Virus record (IMG/VR): IMGVR_UViG_3300036884_000051
Coordinates: 1 to 48,404 of that record
Direction: 5' to 3' (one strand)
DNA from: a virus
Length of the DNA: 48,404 nt
Below, one piece after another: positions 9,353-17,025 of this stretch. Every line of letters begins with the position of its first letter. The first letter of the stretch is position 1. Both the position numbers and the translations under genes were made by a program. The notes beneath the pieces are model-generated. The model did no database searches and had not been told where the DNA came from. It saw only the letters and a program-made list of their open reading frames with translations.

Positions 9353-9356
9353 AGAC

Positions 9357-10277
9357 TTACCCCAAGTCCAGCACCGCAAGAAGAGGGTCAATCGTGGCGA
9401 GTTTGATGGGAGTATAAATAGTCCCGCCCTCGGTCACGAGCGTCATTTCACGCCCAATGTCAATGACGTTGACTTGGGTGCGTCCATCGGAGAGGACGTG
9501 AATCATGGCGAAGGCGTGCGCCCAACCGTTCTGAGCACCGCCTTTACTGCAATACTCAGCTTGCAGCTTGGTCATACAGCCAATGCAATCCGCTCGGCGT
9601 CTCTCGTAGATGTTGGAGTCAATGCTTTCACGAATGACCTTATGCTGGTGCCCATACACCACATTGTCGAAATCACGAAGCATTTTCTTTATAGAACCAT
9701 TGTTATATCCATGCAGAACCACCGTTCCTTTGTGACCGGGAGCATTGATGAACACAAAGGGGTCTTCCTCACCGCCCCAGTAGGCATGGTATTCGATATT
9801 GAAATCCTTCCACACAGGCCAGTTGTGGAAAGCCTCGGTTTGGAACTGTCGCATTGCGGGCTGAGAGAAGAAGGTGCGGGACCAGAAGTCATGGTTGCCT
9901 TCAAGTTGGAACTTCTTAGCATCGGGGTATTTCTTATGCAAATACGCCCAGAAATTGTACACCATTTGTTTCTGAGACGCCCACGAGGCGGTGTACCAGT
10001 CTCCATTGGTATCTTGGGCTGTGCCTTCACGCTGAACTGCTTTGTTCCATGCGGAAATAGTGGACATTTCAGCAATGTCTCCAAGATGAATAATGCCATC
10101 CAACTGATAAGGCTCAATGAATTGAAGCATCAGTGATATGGCTTCGGGGTCTTGGCAGAAGCGGGGTTCGTGGAACGTTTTACCATCCTTCAACGGCGCT
10201 TGGAAGTGCGTATCTGGGATGACGAGGTAGGTAGCTATCTTTGTTGTTTTCTTCATTTTGTCTTTCTGCTCTGACAC
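9357..10277 (-). CDS. Calcineurin-like metallophosphoesterase
   Basis: A 306-aa metal-dependent phosphoesterase of unknown substrate. The motifs in order are PDTHFQ near residue 20 (the D-x-H), HLGDIAE near 60 (the GD), GNHDFW near 122, and a late GHQH near 205. The fold is that of phage and bacterial calcineurin-type enzymes; some of these act on nucleotides or DNA ends. It is the first gene after the sigma70-like promoter at 10329-10356, so it is probably early. Start: a GTG at 10277 has GAGGA 13 nt upstream; an ATG at 10256 (MKKTTK) is an equally good choice. A short palindrome surrounds the GTG. Confidence 0.9.
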   Translation of the reverse strand: MSEQKDKMKKTTKIATYLVIPDTHFQAPLKDGKTFHEPRFCQDPEAISLMLQFIEPYQLDGIIHLGDIAEMSTISAWNKAVQREGTAQDTNGDWYTASWASQKQMVYNFWAYLHKKYPDAKKFQLEGNHDFWSRTFFSQPAMRQFQTEAFHNWPVWKDFNIEYHAYWGGEEDPFVFINAPGHKGTVVLHGYNNGSIKKMLRDFDNVVYGHQHKVIRESIDSNIYERRRADCIGCMTKLQAEYCSKGGAQNGWAHAFAMIHVLSDGRTQVNVIDIGREMTLVTEGGTIYTPIKLATIDPLLAVLDLG

Positions 10278-10286
10278 ACTGTCAGA
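10270..10286 (-). repeat. Palindrome around the metallophosphoesterase start
   Basis: TCTGACA-CAC-TGTCAGA is a 7-bp perfect inverted repeat with a 3-nt centre. The candidate GTG start at 10277 lies inside it. It could be an operator or an RNA hairpin limiting initiation, or it may only look significant. Confidence 0.4.
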
Positions 10287-10328
10287 ACTATCCTCGGCTC
10301 AATAGCCTTGGAATTTCATTCTGCGACC

Positions 10329-10356
10329 ATAATACCAGAACCCTGAATATTGTCAA
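10329..10356 (-). promoter_or_regulatory. Sigma70-type promoter of the replication operon
   Basis: Read on the minus strand: a perfect TTGACA (10356-10351), a 16-nt spacer, then TGG-TATTAT (-10 at 10334-10329) with an extended TGn. It lies in the divergent gap before the metallophosphoesterase gene and should drive early transcription through to the Mre11-Rad50 gene. Confidence 0.7.
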
Positions 10357-10378
10357 CTCTTTTGTGAAATTTTCTGAG

Positions 10379-10386
10379 TATGTATA
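10379..10386 (+). promoter_or_regulatory. Late-type element TATGTATA on the plus strand
   Basis: This is the same core as upstream of the minus-strand genes, but on the plus strand and 3 nt before the GTG of the only plus-strand gene. It fixes the orientation of the element relative to coding. Confidence 0.45.
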
Positions 10387-10389
10387 GAT

Positions 10390-10941
10390 GTGAAAACATC
10401 TGGAATCTACAAAATCCTCAATAAAATCAACGGCAAGTACTACGTTGGGTCTGCCAAAAATATCTACGACCGATGGTCGGACCACAAGAAGGATTTGAAG
10501 AAATCAAGGCACCACAATCGTCATTTACAGCGAGCGTGGGACAAATATGGTAAGGAGAATTTCGAACTCGTTGTCGTTGAAACCTGTGTTCCCGAGGCTC
10601 TTTTAGACAGGGAACAAGAGCATCTTACCCGCTGCAAATCAGTTCCAGATACAAATTACAACATGATTTACGAGGCGGGTGGTGGAGGGGACTTCGCCCC
10701 AGAAATCATCGAGAAGATGCGAAGAAATCATGCCGATTTTCGTGGAGAAAAGAACCCCCGTTACGGCACTCATCTTTCCGAAGAGACCAAGCAAAAAATA
10801 AGAGCAAAGGCGATAGCGAGGCAATCAGACCCTTCTAAAAGACCAATGCTTGGAAAACACCACTCCGAGGCAACTCGCCAAAAACTACGAGACATCAAAC
10901 TAGCCCATTATCGCAATTCTCAACTTCTTCTTCCAACCTAG
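10390..10941 (+). CDS. GIY-YIG homing endonuclease with NUMOD3 motifs
   Basis: A 183-aa free-standing homing nuclease. The GIY-YIG core is at the N-terminus: SGIYKI at residue 4 and KYYVGS near 17, the conserved Arg in YDRW near 27, and an R-x-Q-E near 77 supplying the catalytic Glu. Two NUMOD3-type DNA-contact helices (LSEETKQKI, HSEATRQKL) follow. It begins with GTG at 10390, since the ATG two bases earlier runs into a stop. It is the only gene on the plus strand, and its last 47 nt overlap the end of a minus-strand GIY-YIG gene tail to tail. A selfish insertion is the likely origin. Confidence 0.92.
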   Translation: MKTSGIYKILNKINGKYYVGSAKNIYDRWSDHKKDLKKSRHHNRHLQRAWDKYGKENFELVVVETCVPEALLDREQEHLTRCKSVPDTNYNMIYEAGGGGDFAPEIIEKMRRNHADFRGEKNPRYGTHLSEETKQKIRAKAIARQSDPSKRPMLGKHHSEATRQKLRDIKLAHYRNSQLLLPT

Positions 10942-11194
10942 AAATAGCCATGTGCAATGGTATTTCATACCATTCGTTTCGTTGGGATAATGCAAAATGA
11001 CGCATTGCCTCTCTGATTCGTTTCTCGGCGGGAATGCAATCTGGATGAGGAATGTTGAAGACCATCTTGTACCCACGCTTGGGGTCGGAGGTCTGATAAG
11101 ACCGAAGGCGAGCGTCCAAATCTTCTGTACACCCCACTTTCACAAAGCCGGGAAACGCATCGTTCGTAACTATGTAGAGGTATCCGCCTTTCAC
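10895..11194 (-). CDS. Small T5orf172-type GIY-YIG protein
   Basis: A 99-aa single-domain protein. GGYLYIVTN and GFVKVGCTEDLDAR match the GIY-YIG fold of the T5orf172/MUG113 branch (the second motif as VKVG), with a later Arg-rich helix and EWYEIP. The function of this branch in phages is unknown; DNA nicking is inferred. The start is GTG at 11194, which makes a 4-nt GTGA overlap with the upstream zinc-protein stop; a TTG at 11236 is possible but less natural. Its end runs 47 nt into the convergent plus-strand nuclease gene. Confidence 0.8.
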   Translation of the reverse strand: MKGGYLYIVTNDAFPGFVKVGCTEDLDARLRSYQTSDPKRGYKMVFNIPHPDCIPAEKRIREAMRHFALSQRNEWYEIPLHMAISRLEEEVENCDNGLV

Positions 11195-11400
11195 TCTTGG
11201 TATAACTTTTTGTATTGGGGGTCCGAATGCATACAATCATCGCAGACGTACTCTTCGTCATCTCGTTGATATTCTTTCCAGTTGCCCTCGGCCACAATGT
11301 AGTATCCACCCGTAACAGTAACGCCCGTGGTAGGGCAAATGTCAATGGTTCCTTCGACCACTTTACCGCACCTATCGCACGTTATTTGTATTGTTTTCAT
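11191..11400 (-). CDS. Small zinc-ribbon protein
   Basis: A 69-aa protein with CDRC at residues 9-12 and CDDC near 54-57, the four cysteines of a zinc ribbon. The middle has TGVTVTGGYYIV, a likely beta hairpin. No family is recognised. It starts inside the last 29 nt of the RuvC-like gene and ends with a GTGA overlap to the T5orf172 gene, so the three are probably one translation-coupled unit. Confidence 0.75.
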   Translation of the reverse strand: MKTIQITCDRCGKVVEGTIDICPTTGVTVTGGYYIVAEGNWKEYQRDDEEYVCDDCMHSDPQYKKLYQE

Positions 11401-11884
11401 AGCACGATACCACTATCGCATCATAGGCATCTTCCATTTTTTTATCTGGAACTCCGTTTCTGTTTAGCACAATCCACGGAGTCATATTATACATAGTTTC
11501 AATTTTCTGTTTTACGAAATCTTTTGGTTTTATTCCTTTTATTCTGGACACCCCAAACAATTGTTTTCGCATCGTGACAGCATTGGCATAAACCATTGGA
11601 AGATGATAATGCTCTTCGAGAATATAGCAAATAACCGCTTTATTCTTCGCCAGCTTCAATAACGTTTGTTGGGAAGTTTTTCCAAATGCAAATCCCGACA
11701 AATTTTCTTCAACATTTATTCTCCCGAATTCTTTTCCGACGAGACCATCTATTATGATTTGGGCTTTGTCTTTGTACTTTTCTACTTTTGATATGTCAAA
11801 ATATCCGGCATCAATCAACTTTTTATCCTCTGTTATTGCGAATCCGCAGGTCGAACACGACAAATCTAATCCGAGAGATTTCAT
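11372..11884 (-). CDS. RuvC-like Holliday junction resolvase
   Basis: A 170-aa RNase H-fold protein that probably resolves branched DNA before packaging, the job T4 gives to the unrelated endonuclease VII. The motifs are GLDLSCSTCGFAI at residues 5-17 with the first catalytic Asp, INVEEN near 56-61 with a catalytic Glu, and MEDAYDAI near 151-158 with the final Asp pair. Length and spacing match phage RuvC-like enzymes. It starts with an ATGA overlap to the GIY-YIG gene stop at 11881, so expression is coupled to a homing endonuclease. Confidence 0.85.
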   Translation of the reverse strand: MKSLGLDLSCSTCGFAITEDKKLIDAGYFDISKVEKYKDKAQIIIDGLVGKEFGRINVEENLSGFAFGKTSQQTLLKLAKNKAVICYILEEHYHLPMVYANAVTMRKQLFGVSRIKGIKPKDFVKQKIETMYNMTPWIVLNRNGVPDKKMEDAYDAIVVSCYENNTNNVR

Positions 11885-12540
11885 TGACCCCTCCCTCGTC
11901 GTAAAGCCGCTTCACGTAATTTTTGTTTTGATTCATCTGAATGATGTTTTCCTTTGAACGGAGAGGGTTTACCCTTTTTCGCAATACTTATTTTTCTCTT
12001 TGTCTCGGCACCATAAGTCATTCCCTTATTCCACGCAGTTTGAACCCCCATCTTCCCCCTATTCCACGGCACTCGACCCATTTGCGAGGAACTTATGTGA
12101 GATTTGTGCTCGTCAGAAAATATCATTCCTATTCGAGCATTACTTATCTTTTTCTTCGACTCTTCCGACATAACCCTGCCCACATTTGATTCGCTTATCT
12201 TTTTCCTACTCTCCAATGACATCTTTCGTCCTCGCATTGGAGCGGTAGAATCAAAAGACAGATTGTAATTCAATTCGGGAGAGTGGCGACATTCATTCAG
12301 ATATTTTTGTTCTGCCGCTTCAAGTTTTTCTTCGGGGATGACTTCAATCACATTGAACCGAAATGAAGGTTCTCCGTATTTATTCCACGCCGCTTGGAGA
12401 TGGGGATTGGCATGATGATTGTTGTTCAACTTACACTTGTGAATATACCACCGATGATAAATGTCAGATGAACTGCCAACATAATACTTTCCATTTAGAT
12501 TGTTCGTTATTTTGTAAATGCCGGTGACTTTGGTGTTCAT
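11881..12540 (-). CDS. GIY-YIG homing endonuclease with NUMOD3 repeats
   Basis: A 219-aa homing nuclease. TGIYKI and KYYVGS form the GIY-YIG core at residues 5-22, YHRW carries the conserved Arg, and EQKYL the Glu. The C-terminal half has at least four NUMOD3-like units (MSLESRKKI, MSEESKKKI, FSDEHKSHI, HSDESKQKL). It resembles the plus-strand nuclease at 10390 in the catalytic domain, and the two may be diverged copies. The ATG at 12540 has AAAGGGAAAC upstream, a good ribosome site; longer frames would cover the previous gene. The stop overlaps the resolvase start by 4 nt. Confidence 0.9.
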   Translation of the reverse strand: MNTKVTGIYKITNNLNGKYYVGSSSDIYHRWYIHKCKLNNNHHANPHLQAAWNKYGEPSFRFNVIEVIPEEKLEAAEQKYLNECRHSPELNYNLSFDSTAPMRGRKMSLESRKKISESNVGRVMSEESKKKISNARIGMIFSDEHKSHISSSQMGRVPWNRGKMGVQTAWNKGMTYGAETKRKISIAKKGKPSPFKGKHHSDESKQKLREAALRRGRGQ

Positions 12541-12541
12541 A

Positions 12542-12742
12542 TCAGTTTCCCTTTTTTTCCAAATTTTCACATCTCCCACAACCTTTTGGAACCTTGTCGA
12601 GGCGAGCATATTCCTTCCCATATAACAATTGACTATGAAGTTGGTCTTCACACCATTGATTGAGTTTATGATTATTTTCTTCGCAAAACTGTTTGATTTC
12701 TTTGTGAAGTTCCTCGCTTATTTTTATTGTTTTATGTCTCAT
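12542..12742 (-). CDS. Small ribbon-helix-helix-like protein
   Basis: A 66-aa protein. The segment TIKISEELHKEIKQFCEEN near residues 5-23 has the strand-helix-helix rhythm of ribbon-helix-helix DNA binders, and the tail has CGRC. It may regulate transcription. It resembles antitoxins but no toxin partner is visible, so an antitoxin role is not supported. The ATG at 12742 lies 6 nt after a late-type element and has no Shine-Dalgarno sequence. Confidence 0.65.
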   Translation of the reverse strand: MRHKTIKISEELHKEIKQFCEENNHKLNQWCEDQLHSQLLYGKEYARLDKVPKGCGRCENLEKKGN

Positions 12743-12748
12743 AGTGAA

Positions 12749-12758
12749 TATACATATA
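12749..12758 (-). promoter_or_regulatory. Late-type element TATATGTATA
   Basis: It ends 6 nt before the ATG at 12742, with no ribosome site between. It could give a leaderless transcript of the small ribbon-helix-helix gene and the GIY-YIG/resolvase genes behind it. Confidence 0.45.
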
Positions 12759-12804
12759 AACAGAAGTAGAAAAAAGTGGAAAAAAGTAGAATCCATCAGA
12801 AAAT

Positions 12805-12829
12805 AAATGGCGTCACATGGACGCCATTT
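12805..12829 (-). terminator. Rho-independent terminator after the 99-aa gene
   Basis: A perfect 10-bp stem (AAATGGCGTC/GACGCCATTT) with a 5-nt loop, followed on the minus strand by ATTTTCT. It lies 27 nt past the stop at 12856 and separates the structural genes from the GIY-YIG island. Confidence 0.75.
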
Positions 12830-12855
12830 TAGAATTTATATGTTTGAGTTTTCTC

Positions 12856-13155
12856 TTACGGATGATACTTTCTTGTGTCGAGTCCGTGGATGTAGAGGGA
12901 GTAATCGTTGCTCAATCCACCATTTTGAACCACCTTGAGTTGCGACACCTGTTGCAACGCCTTCACCAAGAATCCATTTGGGTTCTGATTAGCGGCACCT
13001 TGCTGACTGGTAGCGTCAATCGTTTTCCCTGCTGCTGGTTCTTGGCCCGGGTCTCCGAGTACTTCCTTAACTTCAAACGCTCCACCCGCATGTTGCTTTG
13101 CATAGCGAACGTCGAGGGTAGTCGTCAATGATGGTCTTACTGATGGTGCTGGCAT
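12856..13155 (-). CDS. Small late protein, unknown
   Basis: A 99-aa protein rich in Gln, Asn, Ala and Gly, with VRYAKQHAGGAFEVKEVLGD in the first half and VKALQQVSQLKVVQNGG in the second. It has no cysteines and no membrane segment, and I recognise no family. The gene has its own late-type element 21 nt upstream, a good ribosome site (AAAGGAACAA) and its own terminator, so it is probably an abundant late product, perhaps a minor virion protein. Confidence 0.7.
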   Translation of the reverse strand: MPAPSVRPSLTTTLDVRYAKQHAGGAFEVKEVLGDPGQEPAAGKTIDATSQQGAANQNPNGFLVKALQQVSQLKVVQNGGLSNDYSLYIHGLDTRKYHP

Positions 13156-13176
13156 ATAGTTGTTCCTTTACTTAGA

Positions 13177-13186
13177 TATAAATATC
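13177..13186 (-). promoter_or_regulatory. Late promoter element GATATTTATA
   Basis: It lies in the 32-bp gap before the 99-aa gene, 21 nt from the ATG and followed by an AAAGGA ribosome site. The flanks extend it to a 12-bp near-palindrome. Confidence 0.6.
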
Positions 13187-13187
13187 G

Positions 13188-15608
13188 TTAGAAGTCCATT
13201 TTCACCACGAAATTTATGGGTAGTTCTGGGGTTATCTTAATCGGCGTCCCAAGTTTAGCTACAGCCACCATCTCAAGCCCATTGTAAAGGCCGATGGTTG
13301 TCGCCATTGGGGCCAAGAACGAGCCGGTCTTGTCAAAGACGGTCAATCGCTCATAGTCCAAGAAATCGCTCTTAATAGCGGGTTTGGCGAACTTCTGGCT
13401 TAACCCGTTGAGATAGTCCATGACATCACTAAAGAGGCGACGATGGCACGATGGCGTGATGAAAGTAGCGTAATTCTCCTGAGTCAATCTGTGGGTGAAA
13501 TACTTCCACATGATGTTCATGTCACGGTAGTCAATGCGGAAGTCTTGATTGAGGTCAAGGGTCGTTTGCATCTCCGTGTCAGTCGTCTCCCAGCGGAGTA
13601 AGCTTTCGCTAATCAACTGGGGAGTGGTGCTGTCATCGGTATTGGCCTTGTAATAGTTGAGTAAGCTTATTTCATCGTCGGTCTTCACAATAGAAGAACT
13701 CCAATTTGTCGAAGTCGGAAGGCCAAGGATGGCCGTGTTCTTGTACTGCATGTAGCTCAAAATCACATCAACATCTTGATAGTCGAATATTCCATTATGG
13801 TTGATGTCCAATATCGAAGGACTCTGAACTACTGCCGTTGGGTTCGTACTGACATTGAACTCACCCGGGTCCACGGTGCAGATGACTTGCTTCTCGAAGA
13901 TGGTGTGCTGACTCTTGAACTCCAAGTCATATTCGTAGGTGTAAGTATTGACTGGGGCATAGAACAGCCCATCAAATACAGACCCCGAAGTCATGATGAC
14001 AATTTTGCCATTGCGATAGAAAACGTTTCCAATGTGGAACTGGTCACGAAGGTTATGAAGATTGTAGATGTACGCCTTGCCCGTAAGGTCGTCCAAATTC
14101 GTGTCGGAACTACGAGTCACTTCAATGTTGATTTGACGGTTAATGTCAAACATATACATCGGGGCACCTACTACCATTGACTCGTCAGCAATAGCCACGT
14201 CGAAACCATAGTCTCGATATGGACTCAGATACTTCTTCTTTCTCTGATAGACATTGGTAATCCCCCACACGCCTGACCCAGTGTCCTTCTGTAGAAGCAT
14301 GGCCTGCCCATCCAAGAGAGTTTGTAAATCGGCATTGCAATAATGCAATTGGTTCAACGTTCCGCCGACATAGCAGGATGACATCCCCTCAACATCTATT
14401 TTTGGAACCCCAACTACAGCATTGCCATTGAACATGTCAACGGACCACCCCATGCGATTGTTGTACAGAGTTGTCGGCGTCCCATAAGTTTTCAGAACTT
14501 GTATCCATCCGGGGGCACCGGGGCAACGCTCGAAAATATATGCCGAACCTTGTTGGTAAAGGGTGGACCCGCTGTACTCAAAAAACATACGGTCATATGG
14601 TTCTCCGACAATAACGGAGTCTCCATAGGTTCCTACCGAATACCCGAAGCCATTGACTGAATTCATGGTGAGGTTGTCAGGCTGCGGAACATACTCGGGA
14701 TTAAACGTCATTGGCTGGACGTTGAAATCGGGGCGGAAAACGTACGACTGAGACCACGCATTATTGACTTGCTCGAAATAATACGCCATGTCATTTGATA
14801 GGTTTCCACAGCCAACTACCAAACTGTAACTATGGGGACCATCATACTTGTTAAGCTTCAAACTGAATCCAAACTGTGATTGGTCCACGGCATAGGTCGG
14901 GGTGATTTTCTGGAATAAGGACCATGAGTAGTTGGTTCCTACCGTTTGGTTTTTGTACAGATACACGATTCCACTGGACCCGCTATAGTACGGAGACCCA
15001 ATTGCAAGCCAATCTTTGTTGATAGAAACTGCCATGCCGAATGAACCCGTTTCAACCAGCGGAGACCCAATGTCTGGGTCATCAATGGTAAATGCTGCTG
15101 CACTGGCACTGTTGGCGGTCCACTCGATTTGCGCCAAATCATAGACCTCGGTCATTGCCCATGATGCCGTAATAAAGCTGGCGGTTGTTCGGGTTACTTC
15201 CGTGAGATATGGAGACCCAACCACCAAATACTTTTCGTACATGTCAAGAGATACTCCATATCCATTCTCAAGAGAAGCGGTGTAGAGGTCTTTGTCTATG
15301 CAAATGTTGTATTCGGGGTAGAAGACAAGGGAAGAACTTTCGGTAGCAATTGGCTCGGAAGCAGAGATGGGATTATTGGCTTCGGTGTCCATTTTGACAT
15401 CGAATCCCCTCCAAAGTTGATGAAGTGTGCCAACGTAATCATGCTCGTCTTTGGACTTATTATAACGGAAAACATCCACAGACCCCGTATGCTCCACACT
15501 TGCAGTCAGGTGGTCCCATCGGAGAAGGTCAGGGTTGGAGACTACGACGTAATCGCCGTAGGTCGCAACGGCATAGCCGTAGTTTTCATTTTTGACTTTG
15601 ACAAACAT
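13188..15608 (-). CDS. Virion protein with FG-GAP propeller and two dockerin-like EF-hand repeats
   Basis: An 806-aa likely tail or adhesin protein. At least six FG-GAP-type blades are visible, for example GYAVATYGDYVVVSNP, GVSLDMYEKYLVVGSPY, GMAVSINKDWLAIGSPY, GYSVGTYGDSVIVGEPY and FDVAIADESMVVGAPMY, as in integrin-type propellers. Near residues 600 and 690 are two calcium-loop repeats of dockerin type (DINHNGIFDYQDVDVIL and LDLNQDFRIDYRDMNIM). The last ~40 residues (TTIGLYN...VAVAKL...) match the end of the 394-aa virion gene at 20649. A late-type element lies 10 nt before the ATG. A role in binding surface glycan or protein is inferred. Confidence 0.85.
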   Translation of the reverse strand: MFVKVKNENYGYAVATYGDYVVVSNPDLLRWDHLTASVEHTGSVDVFRYNKSKDEHDYVGTLHQLWRGFDVKMDTEANNPISASEPIATESSSLVFYPEYNICIDKDLYTASLENGYGVSLDMYEKYLVVGSPYLTEVTRTTASFITASWAMTEVYDLAQIEWTANSASAAAFTIDDPDIGSPLVETGSFGMAVSINKDWLAIGSPYYSGSSGIVYLYKNQTVGTNYSWSLFQKITPTYAVDQSQFGFSLKLNKYDGPHSYSLVVGCGNLSNDMAYYFEQVNNAWSQSYVFRPDFNVQPMTFNPEYVPQPDNLTMNSVNGFGYSVGTYGDSVIVGEPYDRMFFEYSGSTLYQQGSAYIFERCPGAPGWIQVLKTYGTPTTLYNNRMGWSVDMFNGNAVVGVPKIDVEGMSSCYVGGTLNQLHYCNADLQTLLDGQAMLLQKDTGSGVWGITNVYQRKKKYLSPYRDYGFDVAIADESMVVGAPMYMFDINRQINIEVTRSSDTNLDDLTGKAYIYNLHNLRDQFHIGNVFYRNGKIVIMTSGSVFDGLFYAPVNTYTYEYDLEFKSQHTIFEKQVICTVDPGEFNVSTNPTAVVQSPSILDINHNGIFDYQDVDVILSYMQYKNTAILGLPTSTNWSSSIVKTDDEISLLNYYKANTDDSTTPQLISESLLRWETTDTEMQTTLDLNQDFRIDYRDMNIMWKYFTHRLTQENYATFITPSCHRRLFSDVMDYLNGLSQKFAKPAIKSDFLDYERLTVFDKTGSFLAPMATTIGLYNGLEMVAVAKLGTPIKITPELPINFVVKMDF

Positions 15609-15618
15609 AACTCTCGTC

Positions 15619-15628
15619 TATACATATC
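15619..15628 (-). promoter_or_regulatory. Late promoter element GATATGTATA
   Basis: Identical to the site before the 887-aa gene. It ends 10 nt before the ATG at 15608; a GAGAG lies in between. Confidence 0.6.
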
Positions 15629-15640
15629 GGCCTCCACGAA

Positions 15641-16264
15641 TTATGTTGGCGGTGCAAGTCCGAAAACCAGAAACTTGTTGATTGACGACTCATAGGCCAA
15701 CCGCTGAACATACGTGTAGTAATTTCCTTCGAATTGTACGTGAGGGTTAATTGTATTCAATGCCCAACTAAGTCCATCGGGGGAAGTGTAAATATACCCT
15801 CCGTACTCACAGGCAGCAAAGTGCCCGCCATCGGGGTTCCATTCCACGCATGACATATCGGTGCCAAAGATTGGTGCGGGCTGACTTATGTCAGTCCAAT
15901 TCACGCCATCAGGTGAGGATGCCATCATACCAACTTCGCCAACGGCCAAAAACTTCCCGAGAGATGGACTGTACGCCACTCCTTGATATGCCGTTGATAC
16001 GGGCGTAGCAGATGCCGATACTGATTCCCACGTCATAAGGTCTGTGGAGGTCAGGATTAGACCCGTTCCACGAGGATTAGCCGCTGCAACTTTGTACCAA
16101 TAAGTTCCATACCAAGCAACTGCCACGTCAATATAACTCGAAGCGGTATGAGGGAATGCCCACTTCAACGGCCACGTTGACCCAGAGTCGGTAGAACGTT
16201 CCAAAAGGAACATTGTCTCGTCGGTCCCGGGGTAAGTCCACTGAGTTAGGATTGCGTTTGTCAT
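15641..16264 (-). CDS. Asp-box (BNR-like) beta-propeller tail protein
   Basis: A 207-aa protein. Three Asp-box motifs (STDLMTWE, SPDGVNWT, SPDGLSWA) and their GVAYSP/VEWNPD strands indicate part of a sialidase-like or Ycf48-like propeller. The N-terminal ~75 residues look like a fibronectin III-type sandwich (FLLERSTDSGSTW...YWYKVAAANPRGTG). It starts at ATG 16264, sharing one base with the stop of the preceding gene (TAATG); a longer start at 16306 is less likely. No catalytic sialidase residues are evident, so a binding role is more likely than an enzyme. Confidence 0.78.
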   Translation of the reverse strand: MTNAILTQWTYPGTDETMFLLERSTDSGSTWPLKWAFPHTASSYIDVAVAWYGTYWYKVAAANPRGTGLILTSTDLMTWESVSASATPVSTAYQGVAYSPSLGKFLAVGEVGMMASSPDGVNWTDISQPAPIFGTDMSCVEWNPDGGHFAACEYGGYIYTSPDGLSWALNTINPHVQFEGNYYTYVQRLAYESSINKFLVFGLAPPT

Positions 16265-17016
16265 TATAATTGGGTTGCCATTATCGCTGGCGTAAACATC
16301 GGCCAAGTCAAAAGGCTTGCCGTGATGTTAGGTATAAATATAGGCGGGCCATCGTAATAGATGGGACAAGTGTAAGAAGCTGTCCCCGGCAAAATCCAAT
16401 TTCCGAGGATACGGACCTCCTGAACCTTGGAGAAAAGGTTATTTCCCGCAATCAGATTGCCATTAGAATCGTCTTGAACCTCCACATTGTCATCAAATGA
16501 CGTATCTTGGAACTGAACGCTTCCGGGGGCAATTTTGTCGCCCATGACAAACCTCGGAATGGTAAACATCCTGAACTTGTCGGCCAAATAACGGTTCGCC
16601 TTGTTCAGAGGGAAGTCAATGTTTTCCATTCCGAAGATTTCGGTTGGGTTGTGATACTCATTGTAGAAAGCCCTGTACATCTGATTGTACAGGAGCACTT
16701 TATACGTTCCAGTGTTGAGGTTTATTTCCGCAGACGCCGAATCAAATGGCTTTACACTTCCACTGATGCCCTCTTCATAGAGGGCTAAGTCTGCTGTCTG
16801 TTGCTCCAAGGCAATGTCGCAATCACGGTTTAGGAGAGGAGTACCCGTGATGTAGTCAACATAGTCAAGAGCAATGGGCGTCTCAGGAATAACAACACTT
16901 GCGGAGTCTTGCTCCAATATTACTTGGTCTGGGTTCTGTACATTATACAACTCCCGTGCCTTAGTGGCACGAAAAGGCGATGTCGTCACATCGGTCTTTT
17001 TGAGTTGTTTAAGCAT
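16264..17016 (-). CDS. Tail module protein A (paralogue of the gene at 18372)
   Basis: A 250-aa protein. Its first ~215 residues align along their whole length with the 445-aa protein at 18372-19709: shared blocks include NRDCDIALEQQ/NRECDIALEQQ, NPTEIFGMENIDFPL/NPTEIFGVEHIDFPL, FRMFTIPR and LFSKVQEVRIL, then PGTASY. Only ~35 residues follow the shared part here, against ~200 in the paralogue. The shared part is probably a virion attachment domain and the tails variable. An AAGAGG ribosome site precedes the ATG. I know no function for this family. Confidence 0.8.
   Translation of the reverse strand: MLKQLKKTDVTTSPFRATKARELYNVQNPDQVILEQDSASVVIPETPIALDYVDYITGTPLLNRDCDIALEQQTADLALYEEGISGSVKPFDSASAEINLNTGTYKVLLYNQMYRAFYNEYHNPTEIFGMENIDFPLNKANRYLADKFRMFTIPRFVMGDKIAPGSVQFQDTSFDDNVEVQDDSNGNLIAGNNLFSKVQEVRILGNWILPGTASYTCPIYYDGPPIFIPNITASLLTWPMFTPAIMATQL
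16333..16342 (-). promoter_or_regulatory. TATTTATA element inside the end of a virion gene
   Basis: TATATTTATA on the coding strand, 68 nt before the Asp-box propeller start. It lies inside coding sequence, so it may be chance. Confidence 0.25.
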
Positions 17017-17025
17017 ACAGACCTC

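Noticed and set aside
10288-10485. Minus-strand frame opposite the plus-strand GIY-YIG start
   Set aside because: No ribosome site and no family pattern; it is antisense to a clear GIY-YIG core and crosses the promoter region.
12542-12742. Toxin-antitoxin pair
   Set aside because: The ribbon-helix-helix-like protein looks like an antitoxin, but its neighbours are a GIY-YIG nuclease and a terminator; no toxin gene is visible.
15641-16264. Sialidase enzyme
   Set aside because: Only Asp-box motifs are present; the arginine triad and catalytic residues are not visible, and the protein is too short.
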